Origin: Ruficoccus sp. ZRK36 | Lineage (GTDB): Bacteria > Verrucomicrobiota > Verrucomicrobiia > Opitutales > Cerasicoccaceae | Length of the DNA stretch: 64,000 nt | Reading direction: 5' to 3' | NCBI RefSeq assembly: GCF_019603315.1 | Contig: NZ_CP080649.1 | Location: 635,501 to 699,500 of the forward strand | Shown here: positions 17,642 to 28,778 of the stretch, piece after piece | Layout of the letters: each line of letters opens with the position of its first letter | How positions within the stretch are numbered: the stretch's first letter is position 1 | Program-made: the position numbers and the translations under genes | The notes under the pieces: model-generated | Database searches by the model: none | What the model was told of the DNA's origin: nothing | What the model saw: only the letters and a program-made list of their open reading frames with translations

Positions 17642-18211
17642 ATGTCCGATCTCCAAGCCGAAGTATTGAGTATTTTTAAGGAAACCGGTGCCCTGCTTAC
17701 GGGGCACTTTGTGCTGCGCAGCGGGCTGCACAGCGGGCACTTTTTTCAGTGCGCCCGGGTGTGCGAACGCATGAAGCAAGTGACCCGGCTGGCCGAGCTG
17801 CTGCTCGAAAAAGTCGGCACGGACACCTTTGACACCGTGGTCGCCCCCGCCATGGGTGGGCTCGTCATCGGGCAGGAAGTCGCCCGCCAGGCGGACGCGC
17901 GATTTCTTTTCGTCGAAAAAGTGGACGACAAGCTGGCTCTGCGCCGCAACTTCAAGATCGAGCCGGGCGAACGCATCCTCGTGGTCGAGGACGTCATCAC
18001 CCGCGGCGGGCGCGTGCGCGAGGCGCTCGACATCGTCAAGGCCGAGGGCGGCAACTGCACCGGCGTGGCCGTGCTGGTGGACCGCAGCCAGGGGCAGACC
18101 ACCTTTGAGGTGCCGCTGACCTCTCTGCTGGAGCTGAGCTTCCCGACCTACGAGGCCGACAAGCTCCCCCCCGAGCTGGCCTCCATCCCCGCCTCCAAGC
18201 CGGGATCGTAA
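17642..18211 (+). CDS. pyrE: orotate phosphoribosyltransferase
   Basis: This 189-residue enzyme joins orotate to PRPP to make orotidine 5'-phosphate, the fifth step of pyrimidine synthesis. The substrate loop ends GHFVLRSGLHSGHFFQCARV near residues 21-40. The PRPP-binding motif RILVVEDVITRGGRVREAL lies near 113-131. DTVVAPAMGGLVIGQEVAR near 63-81 is the other conserved phosphoribosyltransferase strand. Length is normal for bacterial PyrE of the short type. The gene stands alone; pyrG and pyrH are elsewhere in the window. Confidence 0.93.
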   Translation: MSDLQAEVLSIFKETGALLTGHFVLRSGLHSGHFFQCARVCERMKQVTRLAELLLEKVGTDTFDTVVAPAMGGLVIGQEVARQADARFLFVEKVDDKLALRRNFKIEPGERILVVEDVITRGGRVREALDIVKAEGGNCTGVAVLVDRSQGQTTFEVPLTSLLELSFPTYEADKLPPELASIPASKPGS

Positions 18212-18298
18212 CCGGATTGGGTGCGGAGCGATCGACCAACCAGACAGACTCGGCCCCCTGAAGGAGCTTTGACTCGAAGGCCAAAACGCCTTTTCCAG

Positions 18299-18326
18299 TT
18301 GACCCTCAGGCAGCTTTGCGTGATAG
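18299..18326 (+). promoter_or_regulatory. candidate promoter for the gene at 18342
   Basis: TTGACC (18299-18304) and TGATAG (18321-18326) lie 16 bases apart. The -10 ends 15 bases before the ATG, giving a very short leader. Confidence 0.4.
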
Positions 18327-18341
18327 GTTTAGGCACTAGCG

Positions 18342-19367
18342 ATGCGTAGCCTAATCGCCATTTTATCCCTGCTGGGAATGACTGCTTTGAGCGCCCAGCC
18401 CGCCGTGAACCTCTATCTGGAGCCGGAGGCAGCTGCCGTGGCTTTCCAGACCGTGCCGCTCTCCGAGGCCGAGGCCCTCGCGCCCGAGCACCCGGTCGTG
18501 AACGGCAAGGTCGACAACGACTGGTACCGGATCGCTTATCCGGGCCACTACGTCGGCTTCGTCCAGACGGCCGCGACCAATAGCGACGGCACCTTTAACC
18601 CCGGCGCACGGCTCTTCATCCGCAAGAGCACTGACAGCGGCATCATCGCCCGCATCCAGATCGGCGATAACGCCAAGGTCATCGACCGCAGCGGACAATG
18701 GTCAACGGTTTCCTATCAGGGCAAGGGCCACGTCTACTACCGCAACCCCGAGATTTTCTCGCCGCTGCCCTCCGTGGCTGCCGCCCAGCGCCCGGTCAGC
18801 GTCTCCAGTAGCAGCGCTCCGGCTGTCGCCTCGACACCGGCAGGCTCCGCCAACGCCTCCGGCATGGCCATGAGCACGATTCCCGTCACCCAGCAAGGGG
18901 GCGAAATCATCGCCGTCGAGGAGCTGGAAGTGGTCGAAGCCGTCCCAGCTGCTCCGCAACCAACCCCCAAGGCTCCGGTTGCCACCGCCCCCCGGCCCGC
19001 TCCCGCACCGCAGCAGGCCCCTGTGACCACACCGCGCCCGAAGCTGCCCGCCCCCGGCTACGCGCCGGTCCTGCCCTCCAGCCCTTCGCAGAACAACATT
19101 CTCAGCCGCGAGGTCCCGAGCTTCTACGAGGGAACTTTTTCGCGTGTCAGTGGCTTTAACCTGAACTTTTTCGGCCCCGACTACAAATTCGTCCTTACCG
19201 ATAAAGCCGGTAAACGCTTCGCCTACGTGGACATCGAGAACGCCCTCATGGTCTCCCCGATCGAAGCCTACCTGGGCAAGCCCGTCATCGTCGAAGGCGT
19301 CCCGGAAAAGGTTGGCGGCACCGTGCCGATCGTCATCCGCGCGAAATTTGTGCGCCTCACGCACTAA
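18342..19367 (+). CDS. secreted SH3-like protein, unknown function
   Basis: This 341-residue protein has a signal peptide (MRSLIAILSLLGMTALSAQ). An N-terminal region near 20-130 contains NDWYRIAYPGHYVGFVQTAA and WSTVSYQGKGHVYYRNPEIF, which look like two bacterial SH3-type strands. A low-complexity Ser/Ala/Pro linker spans roughly 145-245. A small C-terminal domain (about 255-341) carries FKFVLTDKAGKRFAYVDIENAL-like beta strands reminiscent of an OB-type periplasmic module. The protein probably resides in the periplasm or at the surface. No catalytic residues stand out. Confidence 0.65.
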   Translation: MRSLIAILSLLGMTALSAQPAVNLYLEPEAAAVAFQTVPLSEAEALAPEHPVVNGKVDNDWYRIAYPGHYVGFVQTAATNSDGTFNPGARLFIRKSTDSGIIARIQIGDNAKVIDRSGQWSTVSYQGKGHVYYRNPEIFSPLPSVAAAQRPVSVSSSSAPAVASTPAGSANASGMAMSTIPVTQQGGEIIAVEELEVVEAVPAAPQPTPKAPVATAPRPAPAPQQAPVTTPRPKLPAPGYAPVLPSSPSQNNILSREVPSFYEGTFSRVSGFNLNFFGPDYKFVLTDKAGKRFAYVDIENALMVSPIEAYLGKPVIVEGVPEKVGGTVPIVIRAKFVRLTH

Positions 19368-19368
19368 G

Positions 19369-19405
19369 CAGGACACGTCCTGCACCTGTGATGCTGACGC
19401 ATCAC
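19369..19405. repeat. 37-bp dispersed repeat, copy 1
   Basis: It begins with the palindrome CAGGAC-AC-GTCCTG and continues CACCTGTGATGCTG. It matches 30653-30689 at 33 of 37 positions. An imperfect hairpin (CACCAATTG...CAATTGCCGGTG) follows directly. Confidence 0.6.
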
Positions 19406-19487
19406 CAATTGGTATGCAATTGCCGGTGGGCAGCACTCCTTGCGTTATGGCATTGCCAAGCGTGTACGAGGGGCTTTGTTTCGGGGG

Positions 19488-20357
19488 ATGGAATTGATTG
19501 ATGGTAACGCGATATCGAAACAGGTTTTGGCCGACGTCGGCAAGGAAGTCGCCTCCCTCATGGGCGAGCCCTGCGTGACCTTTATCCGTGTGGGCGAAGA
19601 CCCCGCCTCGGTATCCTACGTCAACAAAAAGCAGCGCGTGGCCGGTGAAGTCGGCATCGAGAGCCGCCTGTGCGTCCTGCCCGAGAGCACGACGCAGGAG
19701 GAGCTGTTTATGCTCATCGACGAGCTCAACGCCGACCCCGGCGTCCACGGCATCCTCGTGCAGGCCCCCCTCCCGTCCCATATGGACGAGCGCGCCGTCT
19801 TTAACCGCGTCTCCCCGCTCAAGGACGTGGACGGCTTTAACGCCGCCAACCTCGGCAAGCTCTGCCAGGAGGACCCGACCGCCTTTGTCGCCTGCACCCC
19901 CGCCGGCATCATTGAGTTGCTCCAGCGCAGCGGCGTCCAGACCAAGGGCAAAAACGTGGCCGTCGTCGGTCGCAGCCTCATCGTGGGCAAGCCTGTTGCC
20001 CTGCTGCTCGGCATGAAAGCCGAGATGGGCGACGCCACCGTCACCATGTGCCACTCGCGCACGCAGAATCTGGCCGAAGTCACCTCGCAGGCGGACATCG
20101 TCGTCGCCGCGATTGGCCGGGCTAATTTCATCACCGCCGACATGGTCAAGGAAGGCGCTGTCGTCATCGACGTGGGCATCAACCGCGTGGACGATGCCAG
20201 CCGCAAGCGCGGATACCGCCTGGTCGGGGACGTGGACTTTGAGGCCGTAGCGCCCAAGTGCAGCCAGATCACCCCGGTCCCCGGCGGTGTCGGCCCCATG
20301 ACCGTCGCCATGCTGATGAAAAACACGGTCAAGGCGTTCAAGCTGAGCCAGTCCTGA
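19488..20357 (+). CDS. folD: bifunctional methylenetetrahydrofolate dehydrogenase/cyclohydrolase
   Basis: This 289-residue FolD interconverts 5,10-methylene-, methenyl- and 10-formyl-tetrahydrofolate. [18 protein letters not shown] near residues 41-58 contains the catalytic Yxxx[13 protein letters not shown] near 84-95 and [13 protein letters not shown] are substrate-site signatures. [16 protein letters not shown] near 160-175 is the NADP-binding loop, and [16 protein letters not shown] the C-terminal signature. The ATG at 19488 ([11 protein letters not shown]) fits the family; an extension to 19440 would run into the intergenic repeat region. Confidence 0.95.
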   Translation: MELIDGNAISKQVLADVGKEVASLMGEPCVTFIRVGEDPASVSYVNKKQRVAGEVGIESRLCVLPESTTQEELFMLIDELNADPGVHGILVQAPLPSHMDERAVFNRVSPLKDVDGFNAANLGKLCQEDPTAFVACTPAGIIELLQRSGVQTKGKNVAVVGRSLIVGKPVALLLGMKAEMGDATVTMCHSRTQNLAEVTSQADIVVAAIGRANFITADMVKEGAVVIDVGINRVDDASRKRGYRLVGDVDFEAVAPKCSQITPVPGGVGPMTVAMLMKNTVKAFKLSQS

Positions 20358-20366
20358 GTCTGTCCC

Positions 20367-20963
20367 ATGGCCAGCCAGACTCCCCCTCCCCTGCCTCAGG
20401 CAAGCTCCAAGCCTCCGCTCATGCCGTTACCGCGGCGTGCCGGGCTGGGGGTGCGGTTTCTGGCCTTTGTCATGGATTTCCTGCTGCTGTTCTTCATCAG
20501 CCTGTTTCTGCTGGTAAAAATCCTGCTCCCTCAGAACCACTACGAGGGGATGCAGGAGTTTACACAGGCCGTCGATCACTACGCCGCCGCTGTCGAAGAG
20601 GCCCAAAACGCGGGCGAACCCACTCCGACCATGCCGCGTTTTGAGGAAAATCCGGCGATCATCGACATGATCACCTACGCCTGGACGGTGATGGCGCTTA
20701 TCTACTGGCTCTATTTCGGGCTGCTGGAGGGCTTTTTCAAGGGCACGACCCTGGGCAAGCGTACCTTTGGGCTGCGAACGATGCGGCTCGATACCGGTCA
20801 ACCTCCGCGCTTCATGGAAAGCACGGTGCGCGGTGCCATCAAGGCTCTCACCCTGCTCTTCGCCATCCCCCTGCTGTGGGTGAATTTCCTCGTTTGCCTG
20901 TTTAACCGCAACAGGCGGACCGGGCATGACTTCATCTGCCGCACGGTTGTGATCGCCGAATAA
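20367..20963 (+). CDS. RDD family membrane protein
   Basis: This 198-residue protein has RRAGLGVRFLAFVMDFLLLFFISLFLL near residues 18-46, with the Arg-Asp pair that names the RDD domain. A charged extracytoplasmic loop follows. Two or three more membrane segments come next, with GTTLGKRTFGLRTMRLDTG near 125-143 and NRNRRTGHDFICRTVVI at the end. The family's role is mostly unknown; some members act in sodium/proton exchange or are accessory to other proteins. It starts 9 bp after folD and is probably cotranscribed. Confidence 0.8.
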   Translation: MASQTPPPLPQASSKPPLMPLPRRAGLGVRFLAFVMDFLLLFFISLFLLVKILLPQNHYEGMQEFTQAVDHYAAAVEEAQNAGEPTPTMPRFEENPAIIDMITYAWTVMALIYWLYFGLLEGFFKGTTLGKRTFGLRTMRLDTGQPPRFMESTVRGAIKALTLLFAIPLLWVNFLVCLFNRNRRTGHDFICRTVVIAE

Positions 20964-21055
20964 GCCCTGAGCCCGCCAATAACGCAAAAAATGGGTTTGC
21001 GCTAGGCACAGGAACCCGCTCATCATAGCAGGGAACTTCAAAACACCTCCGCGCT

Positions 21056-22201
21056 GTGAAGCCCGCTAAAATTCTCGTTGTCGACGATCAGCCCATCAAC
21101 ATCAAGCTACTTCAGCGTAAGCTTGAGCGGGAGGGCTATGTCGTGCAGACCGCCTATAACGGGCTGGAGTGCCTCGAAGCGGTCAAGAGCAACCCGCCTG
21201 ACCTGATCCTGCTCGACGTCATGATGCCTGAGATGGACGGCATCGAAGCCTGCCAGCGTCTCAAGGAAAACGAGGACACCAAGGCCATTCCGATTATTTT
21301 CATCACCGCCAAGTCCTCCAAGGAGGGCAAGCTGGAGGGCCTCAGCGCCGGGGGCGTGGACTACATCACCAAGCCCATCGACCTGGACGAAACCCTCGCC
21401 CGCGTTAAGACACAACTGCGGCTGCAGGAGATTTTCCGTGAGAACATGGACCTCCAGATGCGTCTGGCCGACTCGCGCAAGACCGCAGCCATCGGCGCCA
21501 TCACGCAGGGTATCGCCCACAACCTGAACAATTTGCTCGGGGTCGTCGTCGGCTACCTCGACCTGCTCAAGAACGGCTTTGACAGCCCGGACATGGTGCA
21601 GCGCAGCGTCACCCTGATGGATCAGGCCATCAGCCGCATGGTCAACATCATCCGGCAGCTGAGCACCATCGCCACCAACGAGCGCGTCGCCCTGACCCCG
21701 CTCAACCTGCAAGACATCCTGGAGAGCAGCATCACGCGCTTCAAGGAGGAGTCCGGCGTGGAGACCACTGTCACCATCACCAACGAACTGCCGGAGGAAT
21801 TTACCCTCACCAGTAATGCCGAGGTGGTGGAGAGCATCATTGGCAAGCTGCTCATCAACGCCTGGGAGTCCTACCCGAAAAACGAGCCGGACGAAAACCG
21901 CGAGGTCTGGATCGAGACCGAACTGGTCGATATAGGCGATTCCCAGCGCCTGCTGATTAAAGTCAACGACGATGGAACGGGCATCCCCGAGAACATCCGT
22001 GACACTATTTTCGAACCGTTTATCACCTCCAAGACTTCCGTAGGCCGGGGGCTCGGGCTCACCATGGCCCGCCACGCGATCCGCAACCTGCGCGGAGATC
22101 TGGACCTACAAGAGCGCCCGAGCGGCGGCACCTGCGCCGTCGTCAGCTATCCGATCTCCAAGACCGTACCGGAGCAAATGGCCGGACGGACGATCGGTTA
22201 A
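21056..22201 (+). CDS. hybrid protein: N-terminal receiver then histidine kinase
   Basis: This 381-residue protein starts at a GTG. Residues 3-120 are a response-regulator receiver domain (ILVVDDQPINIKLLQRKLE, phospho-acceptor Asp in DLILLDVMMPEMDG, Lys in YITKPIDLDE). Residues 135-210 are a dimerisation/H-box region (ITQGIAHNLNNLLGVVVGYL). Residues 250-370 form the ATP-binding domain (IIGKLLINAWESY; NDDGTGIPENI; GRGLGLTMARHAI). No sensor or membrane segment is present, so the receiver probably controls the kinase. A second hybrid at 24038 has the reverse order. proC follows after 9 bp. Confidence 0.85.
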   Translation: MKPAKILVVDDQPINIKLLQRKLEREGYVVQTAYNGLECLEAVKSNPPDLILLDVMMPEMDGIEACQRLKENEDTKAIPIIFITAKSSKEGKLEGLSAGGVDYITKPIDLDETLARVKTQLRLQEIFRENMDLQMRLADSRKTAAIGAITQGIAHNLNNLLGVVVGYLDLLKNGFDSPDMVQRSVTLMDQAISRMVNIIRQLSTIATNERVALTPLNLQDILESSITRFKEESGVETTVTITNELPEEFTLTSNAEVVESIIGKLLINAWESYPKNEPDENREVWIETELVDIGDSQRLLIKVNDDGTGIPENIRDTIFEPFITSKTSVGRGLGLTMARHAIRNLRGDLDLQERPSGGTCAVVSYPISKTVPEQMAGRTIG

Positions 22202-22210
22202 TTTCCAACT

Positions 22211-23014
22211 ATGGCAAAAGTGGTTTTCCTCGGCGCCGGCCGTATGGCTTCGGCTATCATCGGCGGCCTCATCCGCAAGCAGCTCTACAAGCCTGAAGAA
22301 CTGGCCTGCACCTGCGGCGACGACGACACCGGGCCTTCCCTGGCCCAACAAACCGGGATCGGGTTCTCCCGCGACCTGGCCAGCCTGCTGCCGGAGGCGG
22401 ACATCATGGTCCTCGCCTGCAAGCCGCAGCAGTTCAGCGCACTGGACACAGGGCTGACTGCGCTCACGGAGGGCAAGCTCGTGATCTCCATCCTCGCCGG
22501 TACCACGCTGGAGCGACTCGGGGCGAAGTTCCCGCAGTGCCGCAACCTCGTGCGCGCCATGCCCAACACCCCCGGCCAGATCGGCGCCGGTGCGACCGCA
22601 TTTGCCTCACGCAGTACGCTCAGTGATGCGGACCAATCCGCCGTCGAGGGCATCCTCGGAGCACTCGGGCTGACCGTCTCCCTGCCCGAAGAACAACTCG
22701 ACGCCGTGACCGCCCTCAGCGGCTCCGGCCCTGCCTACGTCTTTGAATTCACTAAAGCGATGGAGGAGGCCGGCGTTTCGCTCGGTCTTGACCGCACCAC
22801 CGCTGCTATGCTGGCCAAGCAAACCGTGCTCGGCTCAGCCCTGCTCATGGACGCCTCCCCCGAGGACCCCGAGACCCTGCGCAACCATGTCACCTCACCC
22901 GGTGGCACGACCCAGGCCGCCCTCGAGTCATTCACCGGGAACAATCTGCGCTCTGTCGTGACCCAAGCCTTGAGCGCCGCCCAGCGCCGCTCAGTCGAAC
23001 TCTCTCAGCTCTAA
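22211..23014 (+). CDS. proC: pyrroline-5-carboxylate reductase
   Basis: This 267-residue enzyme carries out the last step of proline synthesis with NAD(P)H. The N-terminal Rossmann motif is VVFLGAGRMASAIIGGL. The substrate signature is DAVTALSGSGPAYVFEFTKAMEEAG near residues 161-186, and VTSPGGTTQAALESF near 222-236 is the C-terminal signature. Length is normal. It lies between a kinase gene and hldD with gaps of about 10 bp, which indicates one transcription unit. proB begins at 62905, so the proline genes are dispersed. Confidence 0.94.
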   Translation: MAKVVFLGAGRMASAIIGGLIRKQLYKPEELACTCGDDDTGPSLAQQTGIGFSRDLASLLPEADIMVLACKPQQFSALDTGLTALTEGKLVISILAGTTLERLGAKFPQCRNLVRAMPNTPGQIGAGATAFASRSTLSDADQSAVEGILGALGLTVSLPEEQLDAVTALSGSGPAYVFEFTKAMEEAGVSLGLDRTTAAMLAKQTVLGSALLMDASPEDPETLRNHVTSPGGTTQAALESFTGNNLRSVVTQALSAAQRRSVELSQL

Positions 23015-23022
23015 AGTCAACT

Positions 23023-24018
23023 ATGTCTGTTCTTGATAAAGGCCGCATTCTCGTCACCGGCGGTGCCGGATTCATCGGTAGCTCCCTGATCTGGGCGCTG
23101 AACAAACGCGGCTACGACAACATCCTCGTCAGCGACTTCCTCGGTGAGGACGACAAGTTCAAGAATCTGGTCCCGCTGCGCTTCGCCGACTACGTCGAGG
23201 CCGACGACCTGATCGACGAGCTGGAGGACTTTAACGACATCCGCGCGATTTTCCATCTGGGAGCCTGCTCGGCCACGACCGAGAAAGACTGCCGCTACCT
23301 CGTCCACAACAACTACGAGTACACCAAGGTGCTCGCCGAGTGGGCCCTGCACAAGGGCTGCCGCTTCACCTACGCCTCCAGCGCCGCCACCTATGGCGAC
23401 GGCGCCCAGGGCATGGACGACAAGGACCCCGAACTGTCCCGCCTGCGCCCACTGAATATGTACGGGTACTCCAAGCACCTCTTTGACCTGTACGCCCAGC
23501 GCAACGGCTTCCTCGACCAGATCATCGGTGTGAAGTATTTCAATGTCTTCGGCCCGAACGAAGACCACAAGGACGACATGCGCAGTGTCGTCCACAAGGC
23601 GTTCGCACAGATCCGGGATACCGGCAGCGTCAGCCTTTTCAAAAGCTACCATCCCGACTACGCCGATGGTGAGCAGAAGCGCGACTTCCTCTACGTGAAG
23701 GATGCGGTGGACATGACCCTCCACCTGGCCGAGAACCCGAAAGCCGGTGGACTCTACAACCTCGGCTCCGGGCAGGCTAACACCTGGATATCACTGGTCA
23801 CCCCGATCTTCGAGGCCCTTGACCTGCCGGTAAAGATCGAGTTCATCGAGATGCCCGAGCAGCTGCGGGGCAAGTACCAGTACTTCACCCAGGCCGACAC
23901 GGCCAAGCTAACCGAGGCTGGCTACGCAGGCTGCCAATGGTCGCTGGCGGAAGCTGTCGCTGACTACGTCAAAAATTATCTCACCGGGGACAAACGGCTC
24001 GACCCGGCCACCGTCTGA
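23023..24018 (+). CDS. hldD: ADP-L-glycero-D-manno-heptose 6-epimerase
   Basis: This 331-residue extended short-chain dehydrogenase has the NAD(P)-binding motif VTGGAGFIGSSLIWALNKRGYDNILVSD at its start and the catalytic YGYSKHLFD near residue 147. GVKYFNVFGPNEDHKDDMRSVVHKAF and RDFLYVKDAVDMTLHL are HldD signatures. It makes the heptose precursor of the lipopolysaccharide inner core and thus implies an outer membrane with heptose-containing LPS. It sits 8 bp after proC. An unrelated UDP-sugar epimerase is unlikely given the HldD-specific segments. Confidence 0.92.
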   Translation: MSVLDKGRILVTGGAGFIGSSLIWALNKRGYDNILVSDFLGEDDKFKNLVPLRFADYVEADDLIDELEDFNDIRAIFHLGACSATTEKDCRYLVHNNYEYTKVLAEWALHKGCRFTYASSAATYGDGAQGMDDKDPELSRLRPLNMYGYSKHLFDLYAQRNGFLDQIIGVKYFNVFGPNEDHKDDMRSVVHKAFAQIRDTGSVSLFKSYHPDYADGEQKRDFLYVKDAVDMTLHLAENPKAGGLYNLGSGQANTWISLVTPIFEALDLPVKIEFIEMPEQLRGKYQYFTQADTAKLTEAGYAGCQWSLAEAVADYVKNYLTGDKRLDPATV

Positions 24019-24037
24019 GCTTTGCCTGAAAGTGCCC

Positions 24038-25195
24038 ATGAGCGAGCCTTCCAGTCTGGACCCGAACGCACCAGAGAACTGCAGCGATGAGAAACTACTC
24101 ATCCTGGGGAAACTTTCCCGTGGCATCGCCCACGATTTGAAGAACCTTCTCGCGGGCGTACAGGGCAACACCGAGCTCGCTCTGCGTGAATTTAAAAACG
24201 AGAAGCTCGCCCGCAAGGCCCTGACGAATGTCATGCTCGCCGCGCGCAGCGCCCATGAGCTGACCGAGCAAATTTCCGCCTACAGCCGCCACGACAACAT
24301 CCCCCATAAAGTCCTCGACCTACGCGAAACCATCGCCTCCGTCGAACGGCTGCTGGAGGGCTTTGTCAGTCCGTCTGTAAACTTGCGCATCTCCGTCCCA
24401 GATTCGCCCGCCTGTGTCGTGGCCAACCCGAGCCAGATGCAGCAGCTGATCATGAACCTCTGCCAGAACGCCCTACAGGCCATCGGCAGTAAAGAGGGAG
24501 AGTTGTGCGTGACTCTGGGCATCGATGACACAGGCGCGAACATCACGCTTGAAGTAAGCGACACCGGCCCCGGCATTTCCGCTGAAATCCTGCCGCGGAT
24601 CTTCGACCCATACTTTACGACCAAGGAGCTCGGGCTCGGAACCGGGCTCGGGCTGGCCGTCGCCCAGAAGATCGTACAGGACAGCGGCGGCGACATCCAG
24701 GCGGCCAGCATCGTGGGTAAACGCACGACATTCTCCATCACACTACCGCACTCAGACGAGGCCCCCGAGCCTGAGGCTCCGCTCCCCACGCCGGAAGATT
24801 TTCCCGAGGACAAAAAGGCGATCCTCCTCGTCGACGACGAGCCCATCATGCGCGGACTGGGCATGGACATCCTCCACACCCTTGGCTACCGCGTGAGCGT
24901 GGCTGAGAACGGGTCTGAGGCTCTGGAGATGATCAAGCGCCACCCAGACTATTTCGACGTCATTCTGTCGGACTCGAAGATGCCGGAAATGTCCGGACCA
25001 GAGCTGGCCGAGCAGCTTTACTCGATCCGCCCGGGGCTCCCTTTCATCCTCGTAACGGCTTTCAATGACGCCAGCACCGAGGCACGCCTGAAAGAACTGG
25101 GCGTCACGGAGATTGTCCAGAAGCCCTTCCTGATCGAGAACCTTTCCCGGGCGCTGAGCAATGCGCTCGCCCAGGGGAAACAAAGCGCTAGCTAA
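24038..25195 (+). CDS. hybrid histidine kinase with C-terminal receiver
   Basis: This 385-residue protein has no sensor or membrane segment. The H-box LGKLSRGIAHDLKNLLAGVQGNTELALREF is near residues 25-55. The ATP-binding domain (LIMNLCQNALQAI; VSDTGPGISAEILPRIFDPYFTT; GTGLGLAVAQKI) lies near 135-230. A receiver domain covers about 260-380 (AILLVDDEPIMRGLGMDIL; Asp in VILSDSKMPEMSG; Lys in IVQKPFLIENL). The domain order is the mirror of the protein at 21056, and only proC and hldD separate them. I chose the ATG at 24038 rather than the GTG six bases upstream. Confidence 0.87.
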   Translation: MSEPSSLDPNAPENCSDEKLLILGKLSRGIAHDLKNLLAGVQGNTELALREFKNEKLARKALTNVMLAARSAHELTEQISAYSRHDNIPHKVLDLRETIASVERLLEGFVSPSVNLRISVPDSPACVVANPSQMQQLIMNLCQNALQAIGSKEGELCVTLGIDDTGANITLEVSDTGPGISAEILPRIFDPYFTTKELGLGTGLGLAVAQKIVQDSGGDIQAASIVGKRTTFSITLPHSDEAPEPEAPLPTPEDFPEDKKAILLVDDEPIMRGLGMDILHTLGYRVSVAENGSEALEMIKRHPDYFDVILSDSKMPEMSGPELAEQLYSIRPGLPFILVTAFNDASTEARLKELGVTEIVQKPFLIENLSRALSNALAQGKQSAS

Positions 25196-25203
25196 TCTCC
25201 CCG

Positions 25204-25659
25204 ATGGCGGCTCGTTCCGATAACGCGCCGGAGACATCCCCGGCAAAGGCACACAGTCCACGCCATCATCGTGCCCGCTGGCTGTTTCCCGTCGGACTAG
25301 CTCTAGGCATATCCTTGCTTTCGGGCGGCACAGTTCCATCTGGCGTTGTCCCTGGCATCTTCCAGATCGACAAGCTTATCCATGTGCTGGTCTTTGGCCT
25401 GCTGGCCACCGCCGTGTACCGGGCACTCGATCCGGCCATGCCGCCAGCACGTCGTGCACTTTGGGCTATTGGCTTAACCATCGCCTTTGGGCTCTCGGAT
25501 GAGCTCCACCAAGGCACGAATCCCAACCGCACCATGGACTTCGCCGACCTCCTGGCCGACATGGCAGGCGCCATCGTAGCGACGCTGGTTTACCAACGCT
25601 GGGGCCTGTACCGGCGTTTGCTGGAATGGCGTTTCCTGCCTGCAAAAAAGCAGAGCTAA
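25204..25659 (+). CDS. VanZ-like family membrane protein
   Basis: This 151-residue protein has FPVGLALGISLLSGGTVP near the start. The VanZ-type block IDKLIHVLVFGLLATAVYRAL follows, then AIGLTIAFGLSDELHQGTNPNRTMDFADLLADMAGAIVATLVY. The latter contains the conserved Asp-Glu-His-Gln and Asp-Asn/Asp sites. VanZ relatives are small membrane proteins linked to glycopeptide tolerance in a few organisms, but most have no known role. The gene begins 8 bp after the hybrid kinase and closes that transcription unit. Confidence 0.8.
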   Translation: MAARSDNAPETSPAKAHSPRHHRARWLFPVGLALGISLLSGGTVPSGVVPGIFQIDKLIHVLVFGLLATAVYRALDPAMPPARRALWAIGLTIAFGLSDELHQGTNPNRTMDFADLLADMAGAIVATLVYQRWGLYRRLLEWRFLPAKKQS

Positions 25660-25744
25660 GCCACGCGTCTGAAGGGGTGAAAAAGCGATAGAGGCCGGTG
25701 AGGTATCCGGCCATGTTTTCCCGATGCTGAAGCTTGCCCTCTGA

Positions 25745-27778
<2,034 letters not shown>

Positions 27779-27790
27779 CGCCCGTTGCTT

Positions 27791-28771
27791 ATGTGGTACT
27801 ACGCGCTCTCCAACCAACAGCACGGCCCCGTGAGCGAGGCCGACATGGACCGCCTCATCGCCCAGCGCATCATCACCGCACAGACACTGGTCTGGCGCGA
27901 AGGGATGAGCGACTGGCTGCCCGCCGGACAAACCGAGCTGGCCTCACGCCTGCCTTTATCCATGAATTCAGGTCAGGGGCTACCGCCCATGGTCAGCCAC
28001 TCCCGCTCGCGCGCGGATAGCTCGGCCGTCCCACCAACCCAGCTGGAGATACCCGCCCACGCCACGGCCCGCCAGCTCATGGGCATGGCCAGTGATCTGA
28101 TGAGCGGGCGCTGGGGCCTCGGCATCGGCTTTTGCCTGATCTACGGACTGATCGAAATCGGGGTGAACATGATCCCGTATATCGGCAGCCTCGCTAACCT
28201 GCTCCTCTGTGGCGTCCTGATGGTCGGATCGCTGCGCTTCTGGCTCACCTATACCCGTGGTGGCGAGGCCAAGATCGACCAGCTTTTCTCCGCCTTCCCC
28301 CTCTTCTGGAAGACCCTGCTCGCCTATCTTCTGTACGCGGCCATATTTATGTGTGTGCTGTTCCTCTCGGCGATTCCGGGGGGGATTTTACTCGGGATTG
28401 GAATCCCCATGGAGACAAGCGGGGGTGGAGACCTCGGCCCACTTACGATTGCCGGCAGCGTTGTCCTGGTTCTGGGACTGATCATCGCCGTCACCATCGT
28501 CAGCCTGATGCTTTCCCAGGTTTTTTATATCCTGGCAGACGATCCAGATGCGCAGATCTTTGAGAGCTTTAAGCGCAGCCATGCGCTCATGATCGGGAAC
28601 AAATGGCGGCTGTTCCGACTGCAGTTGATCTTTATGCTGCTGGCGCTGGGCTGCCTCTTCACACTGATGATCGGCTATCTCTGGCTAGTGCCATACATGC
28701 ACTGCACGCTGACCTGCTTCTACGAATCCCTGCTCAAAGAAGAGGCCGAGAGCGAAGCGGCTCCGGCCTAA
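27791..28771 (+). CDS. GYF_2-domain membrane protein
   Basis: This 326-residue protein opens MWYYALSNQQHGPVSEADMDRLIAQRIITAQTLVWREGMSDWLPA, a GYF_2 (DUF4339) domain. In this domain a short Trp/Tyr-rich fold precedes membrane regions. From about residue 95 there are five to six hydrophobic segments (e.g. WGLGIGFCLIYGLIEIGVNMIPYIG; LTIAGSVVLVLGLIIAVTIVSLM). SFKRSHALMIGNKWRLFRLQLIFML resembles DUF975-like proteins. No function is known. I chose the ATG at 27791 over an upstream TTG. It lies 12 bp after ligA and may share its transcript. Confidence 0.75.
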   Translation: MWYYALSNQQHGPVSEADMDRLIAQRIITAQTLVWREGMSDWLPAGQTELASRLPLSMNSGQGLPPMVSHSRSRADSSAVPPTQLEIPAHATARQLMGMASDLMSGRWGLGIGFCLIYGLIEIGVNMIPYIGSLANLLLCGVLMVGSLRFWLTYTRGGEAKIDQLFSAFPLFWKTLLAYLLYAAIFMCVLFLSAIPGGILLGIGIPMETSGGGDLGPLTIAGSVVLVLGLIIAVTIVSLMLSQVFYILADDPDAQIFESFKRSHALMIGNKWRLFRLQLIFMLLALGCLFTLMIGYLWLVPYMHCTLTCFYESLLKEEAESEAAPA

Positions 28772-28778
28772 CAACCCT

